In this document: piece after piece, positions 57,579 through 64,000 of the stretch
Numbering within the stretch: the stretch's first letter is position 1
Layout of the letters: each line of letters opens with the position of its first letter
Assembly (NCBI GenBank): GCA_944321085.1
Contig: CALUJY010000008.1
Location: 1 to 64,000, forward strand
Direction of reading: 5' to 3'
Origin: an uncultured Barnesiella sp.
GTDB lineage: Bacteria > Bacteroidota > Bacteroidia > Bacteroidales > Barnesiellaceae_A
Length of the DNA: 64,000 bases
Translations under genes and position numbers: made by a program
Notes under the pieces: model-generated
What the model saw: the letters and a program-made list of their open reading frames with translations, nothing else
What the model was told of the DNA's origin: nothing
The model's database searches: none

Positions 57579-60500
57579 TTATACGGTTACAATTTCTTTG
57601 GGTTGTTCTATGTTGTTGATAAATAGCCATAGTCTGTTGACAACGTTGACGGTGCTTACGCCGCTATCGAAATCGAGCGAAAGGAAGTTGAGTCGTGGGT
57701 AGAGGGCGTGTATGCGTTTCTCTATTCCTTTCGATAGGATGTGGTTGGCTATGCAGCCGAAAGGTTGTAGTGAAATGACATTGTTGATGCCGTTGCTGGC
57801 AAACGAAGCTACTTCGCCGGGCAGGAGCCATCCCTCACCGAACTGTGCAGCCTCTGAGACGATTTCGTGTGAGCGTTCGGCGTCTTCGTAAATGTCATCG
57901 AAAGGTATGTAGTAGCGGAATGCTGCTGCGGCTTTGTTGTATTGTTTTATTTGCTGTGCTACATATTTATATAATAGGCGTATGGCTATCGTTGGAATCT
58001 TGTTGTTTTTAAGCAGCAGCTTGTGGTTGGCTTCGGTGTTGACGAAACTTTGTGTAAATAACGGCATGAGTGCAGGAGGCACTACCTCGATACCTCGTTC
58101 TATGAGAAATTCGGGAATATGCTGGTGCGAAAAGGAGTTGAATTTGAGAAAAATCTCGCCAACAATACCCACGCGAGGCCGGTTGCTGTCGAGGCAGGCT
58201 TCATTGAAATCGGCGGCTGCTTGTGCAACGAGGCGGAGCAACCCGTCGGGACGATTGGTTCTGATGGGCACCGTTGCGGCTTGCAGGTAATGGTCGCGTA
58301 GGCGTGCTGCCGAGCCGGGAACCTTTTCGCGTACAGCCGTTGCGTGGTAGAAGCGCGACAACGTATCGCCAAAGAGTACCGCAGCGAGAGCGATAGGGGC
58401 GATGCGTCTCCACGGTATATTGAATCCCTCTTGTTCGTTATAGATATTGCCGTGTACGCCGAGTGTAACGACGGGTGTGTCGGCAAATCCTGCCGAAATC
58501 AAAGCCCTTTTGATGAGCGATACGTAGTTTGTGGCGCGGCATTGCCCTCCGGTTTGCGTAATGGCGACAGCTGTGTTGTCGAGGTCGTAACGTCCCGACT
58601 GCAAGGCCTTTATCAGACCTCCGGTAACGAGCGTAGCCGGGTAGCATACTTCGTTGTTGGCATATTTGAGGCCGGTCTCGGCGCTCTTGGCATCGTCTAT
58701 GGGCAATATCTCCACATCGTAACCGGCCAGCTCGAAGATGGGCTTTAACAGCGGTGTGGTATATTCCGAGAAGTAGGGTGCCAATATCTTCTTGCGCTTG
58801 TCGCTCTTTTTGAATACCGGTGTGGTGATAAACGGAGCGGTCACTGCCGTATCGTTGTTTGTCCGCAGGCTTTCTATAAGCGAACGCATACGTAGTTTGA
58901 GCGACCCTATGTTGTTTACGTCATCTACTTTGAGTAGCGTGAATGGCTTGCCGTGGCGATGCAATATGTCGCGTGTCTCGTCTAACAAGAATGCGTCGGG
59001 ACCACAGCCGAAAGAGGTGATTTGTACGAAATGTACGTCATTGCCTTGTCGTGCCGTCCAGGCGGCAGCTTTCAGTATGCGGTTGATGTAGCTCCACTGC
59101 TGTACCAAGAAGCTCTCGCCGATGGGGGTATTGTCGTCGCCGCGTACTATATCGTCGGAGATGACGTCGGCTCCCAGCTCAGCTATCATGCCCGATATTT
59201 TGTGCTGTACCAAGGGGTCGGTATGGTAGGGACGGCCTGCGAGGACGATGGCAATGCGGCGGTTGCGGCGGCTTGTCTCGAAAATACGGGCGGCGGCTTG
59301 CTTTAATTGGGTCGTATATTCCTCTTGTGCTTTTTGTGCTTTGACGAAGGCTTTGCGAGCCGTGTCGCGGCGTATGCCGAAACGGTGCAGGTAGTTGGCG
59401 CATTGGCGTGCCAGCAGCGTGTTGTCGGCAAATGTGATGGCCGGCGAGTCTATGGGAATATCGGGCGACATGGCGTTGCGTATCACGTCGGAGTAGCCGC
59501 TCACGATGGGGCAGTTGTAGGCGTTGGCAGTCCGGGTGTCGTCTTTCCTTTCGTAAACGACATACGGCATGAAGATGCGGTCGACGCCCTTTGCCACGAG
59601 GTTGCGTATATGGCTGTGTACCAATTTGGCCGGAAAACATATATTGTCGGACATGACCGTGGGTAATGCTTCCTCGTATTTCTCGAAGGTAGAGGCGTCG
59701 GAGAGGACTACCTTGAAGCCGCATTCGGTAAAAAGAGCGTGCCAGAAAGGGTAGTCTTCGTACATGTTCAGCACGCGGGGAATGCCTATTTGGGGCAGTT
59801 CCGGGCGGGGCAATGCGGCGGGGAGGCGATTCTCGAAGAGAAGCCGGTATTTTATATCGTATATGTTTTCGCCTTTCACGGCGTTTATGCCTTTATTGGA
59901 GAATATAGTCTCGCATTTGTTGCCCGAGTAATAGGTGTTGCCGTTTTTGAAGGTATAGCGACATACGGTGCAGTTGTTTTCACACCCTTTGCATTGAATG
60001 AGGCGAGTGGTAAAGTCGGCATTGCCGAGGTAGTCGGGTAGCGTCCGTGCCTCGTGTTGCTTTTCTATGGCGGTGAGGGCGCATCCGTAGGCACCCATCA
60101 GTTCGGGGTGATTGCTGCGGGCTACTTCGGTGCCGGTCAGTTGTTCGAATGCACGTACGATGGCGTCGTTGCGCATGGTGCCGCCTTGTACCACTATGTG
60201 ATTGCCCAGCTCGCTGCTCTCTTTTATCTTTAATACTTTGTAGAGACAGTTTTTGACAACCGAGTAGGAGAGCCCTGCCGCAATATCGGCTATCGAGGCG
60301 CCTTCGCGCAGCACCTGTTTTACCTTCGAGTTCATAAATACCGTGCAGCGTGTGCCTAAATCGCAGGGAGCCGGTGCCGTGCAGGCCATGCGCGCAAAGT
60401 CGTTTACGGGATAACCCAACGTGCGGGCGAATGTCTCTATGAATGAGCCGCAACCCGACGAACAGGCCTCGTTGAGTTCCATGCGCGTGATGGCATCTTT

Positions 60501-61829
60501 CTCTACAAAAATCGCTTTCATGTCCTGTCCGCCTATGTCGAGGATAAACGATACCTCGGGGATGAGCCTGCGGGCGGCTTTATAGTGGGCTATGGTCTCT
60601 ATAACGCTTGTATTCAAGCCGAATGCCGCCTTGATAAGTTCCTCGCCATAGCCAGTCGAACAGGTGCCGCGCACCGAGAGCCGGGTGCCGTGGGCGGTGC
60701 AATGGTCTTGTAGGGCGGTAAATGCTTTCGTGGCCGCCTCTACCGGGTTGCCGTTGTTGGGGGCATAGTAGATGTATAAGATGTTGCCTTCCAAGTCGGT
60801 GACAACCATTTTGGTGGTAGTAGAACCCGAGTCGATTCCTATCACCGCGTCTTGATTGCCTTGTCGCAACTCTTTATGAGGAATTTCGTAGCGGGCTTTT
60901 GCTTCGCTCCATGCCTCGTGTGCGGCATCTGTCTCGAAGAGTTGTGGCAGAGCACTCTCTTTGTGCCACGACAGCGATGGGCGTTCTGTCAGCTTTTTCC
61001 ACTCGGAGAGGTGGAGAGCGCCTTGCTTCTCCACACTGATGGCACATCCGAGAGCCGGCAGCAAGTTGCCGCCTTGCGGCAGGATAAAGTCGCTCTCTTG
61101 TAAGTGCAGATAGTCGGCAAATGCTTTACGCAGCGAAGGGATGAAGGTGAGCGGTCCGCCGCACAAAAGGATAGGGGCGGCAATATTGTGTCCCCTTGCT
61201 AATGTTACGATGGTTTGCACGGCTACGGCATGGAATATCGAGGCCGTAATATCGCTTTTAGGGACATTACGGCTCATAAGATTTTGTATGTCGGTCTTTG
61301 AGAAGACGCCGCATCGGGCAGCGATGGGATGTATATGCTTGGCCTCGCGGGCAAGAGCATCGAGTTGCTCGGTCTCTACATCCAACAAGACTGCCATTTG
61401 GTCAATGAAAGCACCTGTTCCGCCTGCGCAGTTCCCATTCATGCGCAAGTCGGTAGAGTGCTCGTCGAAAAATACGATTTTGGCATCTTCGCCCCCTATG
61501 TCGATCAGCGCTGAAGCCTCGGGGTAGCGGTAGCGGGTGTATTGCGTGGCGGCCGAGACCTCTTGCATGAATGGTATTTGCAGGTTTTCGGCAAGACCCA
61601 TACCCACCGAGCCTGTTATCGTAGCCGATACCTCGATGTCGCCCATTTCGCGTTGCGCCTCTTCGAAAAATGAGGCGAGTATGCCCGCGGGGTGTGCGTT
61701 GTGACGTCGGTACCGTGAGAAAACAAGGGCGTTGTCCTTATCGAGAATGACCATTTTGGCTGTGGTAGAGCCAATGTCTATACCCATTTTATAAGGTTGC
61801 ATAATCATAGCTGTTTTTTGAATTGACAT
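57579..61829 (-). CDS. 2-hydroxyacyl-CoA dehydratase activase-type protein, multi-domain
   Basis: A 1416-residue protein. Two BcrA/BcrD/BadF/BadG ATPase domains (about 14-265 and 325-590) each start with an actin-like motif (MGIDIGSTTAKMVILD; VIGIDSGSTTTKMVVTD); in the second the cluster-type cysteines CSSGCGSF are present, in the first CAGGTGAF replaces them. A cysteine-rich patch (CKGCENNCTVC, about 620-650), a DUF2229 region and an HgdB-like part with GRPYHTDPLV, SFGCGPDAFLLDE and GGQCRATNYVS follow. Known activases (HgdC type) hydrolyse ATP to send low-potential electrons into a dehydratase, here possibly the same polypeptide. No hgdA/B or CoA-transferase genes adjoin, so substrate is unknown. 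ATG 61829 fits the promoter best. Confidence 0.85.
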   Translation of the reverse strand: MSIQKTAMIMQPYKMGIDIGSTTAKMVILDKDNALVFSRYRRHNAHPAGILASFFEEAQREMGDIEVSATITGSVGMGLAENLQIPFMQEVSAATQYTRYRYPEASALIDIGGEDAKIVFFDEHSTDLRMNGNCAGGTGAFIDQMAVLLDVETEQLDALAREAKHIHPIAARCGVFSKTDIQNLMSRNVPKSDITASIFHAVAVQTIVTLARGHNIAAPILLCGGPLTFIPSLRKAFADYLHLQESDFILPQGGNLLPALGCAISVEKQGALHLSEWKKLTERPSLSWHKESALPQLFETDAAHEAWSEAKARYEIPHKELRQGNQDAVIGIDSGSTTTKMVVTDLEGNILYIYYAPNNGNPVEAATKAFTALQDHCTAHGTRLSVRGTCSTGYGEELIKAAFGLNTSVIETIAHYKAARRLIPEVSFILDIGGQDMKAIFVEKDAITRMELNEACSSGCGSFIETFARTLGYPVNDFARMACTAPAPCDLGTRCTVFMNSKVKQVLREGASIADIAAGLSYSVVKNCLYKVLKIKESSELGNHIVVQGGTMRNDAIVRAFEQLTGTEVARSNHPELMGAYGCALTAIEKQHEARTLPDYLGNADFTTRLIQCKGCENNCTVCRYTFKNGNTYYSGNKCETIFSNKGINAVKGENIYDIKYRLLFENRLPAALPRPELPQIGIPRVLNMYEDYPFWHALFTECGFKVVLSDASTFEKYEEALPTVMSDNICFPAKLVHSHIRNLVAKGVDRIFMPYVVYERKDDTRTANAYNCPIVSGYSDVIRNAMSPDIPIDSPAITFADNTLLARQCANYLHRFGIRRDTARKAFVKAQKAQEEYTTQLKQAAARIFETSRRNRRIAIVLAGRPYHTDPLVQHKISGMIAELGADVISDDIVRGDDNTPIGESFLVQQWSYINRILKAAAWTARQGNDVHFVQITSFGCGPDAFLLDETRDILHRHGKPFTLLKVDDVNNIGSLKLRMRSLIESLRTNNDTAVTAPFITTPVFKKSDKRKKILAPYFSEYTTPLLKPIFELAGYDVEILPIDDAKSAETGLKYANNEVCYPATLVTGGLIKALQSGRYDLDNTAVAITQTGGQCRATNYVSLIKRALISAGFADTPVVTLGVHGNIYNEQEGFNIPWRRIAPIALAAVLFGDTLSRFYHATAVREKVPGSAARLRDHYLQAATVPIRTNRPDGLLRLVAQAAADFNEACLDSNRPRVGIVGEIFLKFNSFSHQHIPEFLIERGIEVVPPALMPLFTQSFVNTEANHKLLLKNNKIPTIAIRLLYKYVAQQIKQYNKAAAAFRYYIPFDDIYEDAERSHEIVSEAAQFGEGWLLPGEVASFASNGINNVISLQPFGCIANHILSKGIEKRIHALYPRLNFLSLDFDSGVSTVNVVNRLWLFINNIEQPKEIVTV

Positions 61830-61835
61830 TTATGA

Positions 61836-61851
61836 TTGACATATCTGTCAA
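61836..61851. promoter_or_regulatory. Palindromic operator, candidate TetR site
   Basis: TTGACA-TATC-TGTCAA: perfect 6-base arms with a 4-base spacer, between the -7 box and the activase ATG. A further TTGACA copy occurs at 61823-61828, in the same orientation. A TetR gene lies in the same operon. Confidence 0.6.
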
Positions 61852-61854
61852 ACG

Positions 61855-61862
61855 CAAAAGTA
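61855..61862 (-). promoter_or_regulatory. -7 box of the activase-tetR operon
   Basis: Minus strand TACTTTTG matches TAnnTTTG. The predicted transcription start falls inside the palindrome at 61836-61851. -33 box not clear. Confidence 0.5.
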
Positions 61863-62278
61863 TAACAAATAAGTTAATATTGTCGCTCGGTTAATATAGT
61901 TTAACTAAGGACAAATTCACAACCCGCTGCAAAAGGTTGATGAGGATATGAGCAACAACGCTTTTCAAGGGTTTGCGGTTTTGTGCAGGTCGTTGATTCG
62001 GGAGAATGCAGCTCCATAAAAAGCATTTTGCCCTCCCTATTGTACGAGCGGTTGTTGTGCGAAGTCGAGATACAGGGTAAAGTTTCGGTGCGGTCTTTGC
62101 TGATACATGGCAGAAAGTCTGTAATAGCGTTTTAACGGTTGTGTGCTCTCTTATAAAGCACATTCGCATGGATGTTATCCTGCTATGAGACGTTGTGGTT
62201 TCGGTTTGTCGGGCGCGATGCAAGCATCCGTTTGGGGATGCTCCCGCGAGATATATACTGGATAGTAAAATCTTACGA
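61863..62278. other. Intergenic region without a recognised gene
   Basis: About 415 bases. A 132-codon minus-strand frame (61891-62289) shows no family resemblance and codon use unlike its neighbours. It could be a decayed mobile-element remnant, but nothing proves it. Confidence 0.4.
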
Positions 62279-62323
62279 GGCTGTTTCAAAATTGAATTTT
62301 TTGAAACAGCCCCGTTGTTTTTT
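62279..62323. terminator. Long hairpin downstream of rpoZ
   Basis: Perfect 13-bp arms (62279-62291, 62299-62311) with a 7-base loop. A T-tract follows on the plus strand (62317-62323), while on the minus strand the tail is only moderately T-rich. It ends the rpoZ transcript most simply. Its GGCTGTTTCAAAA arm also recalls insertion-sequence ends of Bacteroidales. Confidence 0.5.
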
Positions 62324-62340
62324 TGGCGTATCCTTTGACA

Positions 62341-62682
62341 TCAATCGAGAATGTCTTTGTCTTTTTCAGGATTCCGGTGATAAATGCGTCCGTCTATGTA
62401 CTCTTGCGTAGCGATGAGGGTAGGCTTCGGCAATTTCTCGTAGTAGCGCGAAACTTCAATTTGCTCGCGATTCTCGTTTTCTTCCTCCATGTTGTCTTTG
62501 TCGGAGCTTGCGGCGAACTCTTGCAATTTATTATCTAATTCTTCTTTCATTTCGCGCGCAATCTGGTTCGCACGTTTGGCAATGATGCAAACTGTTTCAT
62601 ACACATTACCCGTGTCTTCTGCCAGTTTTATTACGTCGCGGGTTACAGTGTTGGTAGGTGCGTTTGTTTTCTTATAATCCAT
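62341..62682 (-). CDS. rpoZ: RNA polymerase omega-like subunit, Bacteroidetes type
   Basis: A 113-residue Rpb6/omega family protein. Omega-like helix VYETVCIIAKRANQIAREMK at about 28-47, an acidic middle, then LPKPTLIATQEYIDGRIYHR, a Bacteroidetes-specific tail. It helps RNA polymerase assembly. It follows bamD by 30 bases, a frequent pairing in the order; coaBC, which often comes next, is missing here and a terminator follows. Confidence 0.88.
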   Translation of the reverse strand: MDYKKTNAPTNTVTRDVIKLAEDTGNVYETVCIIAKRANQIAREMKEELDNKLQEFAASSDKDNMEEENENREQIEVSRYYEKLPKPTLIATQEYIDGRIYHRNPEKDKDILD

Positions 62683-62712
62683 AATTCGGGCTATATTATA
62701 ATAAATTGTTTT

Positions 62713-63513
62713 TCAGTCTCTTACGTATCGGCTTGCCACCTTGAATATGTTTTGGGCTTCTTTGGTGTTGGGGCCGTCGGGAAATTCATTGATAAATGAG
62801 TAGTATTCGTCCAGTACGCCGCGGAAACGCTCGGGTTTTTTCTCGTCGTAGCTTTGCATAGCCTCTTGATATTTCGATTTGAGGATAAGCATCATCAGCG
62901 TCTCTTTATAGCGGGTGTAAGGATATTCTTTGAGTGCATTTTGGGCGGTGATTATTGCCGATTGGTAGTTATTGCCCATGTAATTGCCCAAGTTGTAGTA
63001 GAGTTGGGCGTTGAGCAGTTCTTTGTATACGAGCTTGTCTTGCAGCTCGAAGATAATCTCTTGTGCCTCGGGGGCTTTTTCGCTTTGCGGGAAGAAGTCG
63101 AGGAATTGCTGCATTTCTTCTATGGCCTTGTAGGTACCCGATTGGTCGAGCCGGGGGTCGGGTGAATCCAAGTAGTAGCCATATCCGCAGTAGTAACGCG
63201 ACAACTCGGTGTATTTGCCTTTCGGGAAGTTGCGATAGTATGCCTTGAAATATTCGCCGGCTGTGAGGTAATCTTCGTTGAGGTAGTAGCTGCGAGCCAG
63301 CATGTAAAGGGCTTCTTCGGCTCGTTCGGAACCTTTATAGATGGTGACAAGTTCCTCGAGCAAAGTAGCACACTCCATGTACTTTTTGTTCTCGAAAGCG
63401 CGTTGGGCATACTCATACTTTAAGTCGTAGTCGTTGCTTTTGCGTACTTTCTCAAACTCGCCGCATGAGGTGAGGAGTAGTATTGCGAGAAAAATATAGA
63501 GAGCCTTTCGCAT
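62713..63513 (-). CDS. bamD: Outer-membrane assembly lipoprotein BamD
   Basis: A 266-residue lipoprotein. ATG 63513 starts the signal MRKALYIFLAILLLTSC with the lipobox cysteine at about 17, and the longer open frame upstream overlaps the -7 box. The body is a TPR-like helical array (KYEYAQRAFENKKYMECATL; RSYYLNEDYLTAGEYFKAYY). BamD works with BamA to insert beta-barrels, including TonB receptors such as that at 15.7-18.2 kb. First gene with rpoZ. Confidence 0.93.
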   Translation of the reverse strand: MRKALYIFLAILLLTSCGEFEKVRKSNDYDLKYEYAQRAFENKKYMECATLLEELVTIYKGSERAEEALYMLARSYYLNEDYLTAGEYFKAYYRNFPKGKYTELSRYYCGYGYYLDSPDPRLDQSGTYKAIEEMQQFLDFFPQSEKAPEAQEIIFELQDKLVYKELLNAQLYYNLGNYMGNNYQSAIITAQNALKEYPYTRYKETLMMLILKSKYQEAMQSYDEKKPERFRGVLDEYYSFINEFPDGPNTKEAQNIFKVASRYVRD

Positions 63514-63537
63514 GGTTATTTCATCATTTACAGGTTG

Positions 63538-63570
63538 CAAAGGTACATAAACCTCTGCAATAAAACGAAA
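63538..63570 (-). promoter_or_regulatory. Promoter of the bamD-rpoZ operon
   Basis: Minus strand TACCTTTG at 63545-63538, with TTTCG (complement of 63566-63570) 20 bases upstream as -33. Leader of about 18 bases. Confidence 0.5.
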
Positions 63571-63820
63571 GTAACGTCTATTTTTAACGGTAAATTGCTT
63601 AAAAAACGCTGTAATGCCGTCCGGGATTGCTTTTTATTCTACGAAAAGCCCGGTGCCGATGCGTTGTCGTCTCTTTTTTGCGACGATGGTTGTCGTCGTT
63701 CCAAGGGAAATGCCGTCGGTGAAACATTTATGAAGGGAATGAAATACGGGAAGAAGTTGTCGCACACACTACTTCCCACTTATTCGATACAGCCCCGGTG
63801 TAAATAAAAGGCATGGCACG

Positions 63821-63851
63821 TTGCTTTTCTTTTATTATCTTTCTATATTTG
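63821..63851 (+). promoter_or_regulatory. Promoter of the GtrA-like gene
   Basis: TTGC at 63821-63824, 19-base spacer, perfect TATATTTG at 63844-63851. Confidence 0.6.
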
Positions 63852-63890
63852 CATGGTTTTGCCCATTTTGTACGGGTATGTCTATAATCA

Positions 63891-64000
63891 GTGAAAAATT
63901 CAAATAAATACAGTCGCATATCTTTATTGTATGAGAGAATATTGCATTCCGGCAAGTTGCGGGAAGTGATTCGTTTCGGCGTCGTGGGAACGCTGGCGAC
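63891..64000 (+). CDS. GtrA-like membrane protein, 3' end cut off by the window
   Basis: Only the first 36 codons are present. The frame opens after a stop at 63885 and ends the window with GKLREVIRFGVVGTLAT, which looks like the first membrane helix of GtrA-family (four-helix, polyprenyl-linked sugar flipping or cell-wall glycosylation) proteins. No ATG is in frame: GTG 63891 or a TTG at 63927 or 63942 would be the start. A strong promoter lies 40 bases upstream. A nine-codon ATG frame (63879-63908) overlaps it and may be a leader. The family assignment rests on a short stretch. Confidence 0.5.
   Translation, partial: MKNSNKYSRISLLYERILHSGKLREVIRFGVVGTLA

Noticed and set aside
61891..62289. 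132-codon minus-strand frame between rpoZ and the activase gene
   Set aside because: No domain, unusual residue mix, overlaps the hairpin at 62279; a transposase remnant could not be demonstrated.

Overview
The window comes from a bacterium of the order Bacteroidales, probably an anaerobic gut or oral species. The signs are: recurring -33/-7 promoters of the TTTG...TAnnTTTG type in place of -35/-10 boxes; short C-terminal type IX secretion (T9SS) sorting domains on several large exported proteins; a fused nuoCD in a complex I locus without nuoEFG; an AtpC that is only 77 residues long; and family members typical of the phylum (the omega-like RpoZ, the DUF2795 protein, EttA, BamD). The family or genus cannot be fixed from this sequence alone. 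No tRNA, rRNA, CRISPR array or intact transposase was seen.

Region 1 (1-6.1 kb) looks accessory and more A+T-rich. It holds the 3' part of a TPR-array gene built from nearly identical DNA repeats, a TPR protein with an LA2681-like HEPN domain (R-x4-H motif intact), a WYL-domain regulator, an ECF sigma factor with a four-helix membrane partner, and a small DUF2795 protein. Region 2 (6.2-9.9 kb) is a tight four-gene minus-strand operon: a steroid 5-alpha-reductase-like membrane enzyme, an old-yellow-enzyme-type reductase and two short-chain dehydrogenases. This gene set fits reduction and epimerisation of 3-oxo-4-ene steroids or bile acids. Region 3 (10.1-12.8 kb) has an MIP18-family Fe-S assembly protein, an LpxH-like hydrolase, a candidate small RNA and a predicted outer-membrane barrel protein.

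Region 4 (13-39.8 kb) is dominated by the cell surface. A pectate lyase (PL1) and a pectinesterase (CE8), both with T9SS sorting domains, flank a TonB-dependent receptor, an ECF sigma operon, and four consecutive large genes (20.5-33.4 kb) for T9SS-exported proteins. These four are built from choice-of-anchor J (cleaved-adhesin), ASH-like, fibronectin-like and carboxypeptidase-regulatory-like modules, with no protease or glycosidase domain recognised. A housekeeping operon (yqgF, def, ettA) lies between them and the pectinesterase.

Region 5 (40-56.8 kb) is the most striking arrangement. All eight F-type ATP synthase genes (atpDCBEFHAG) sit inside the complex I operon, between nuoH and nuoI, all on the minus strand, with short gaps and a single strong promoter in front of nuoA. 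The result is an 18-gene block encoding a proton-pumping and a proton-consuming machine together.

Region 6 (56.9-64 kb) has a TetR regulator downstream of a 1416-residue 2-hydroxyacyl-CoA dehydratase activase-type protein whose promoter carries a palindrome likely bound by that regulator, then rpoZ and bamD, and the first codons of a GtrA-like membrane protein cut off by the window end.
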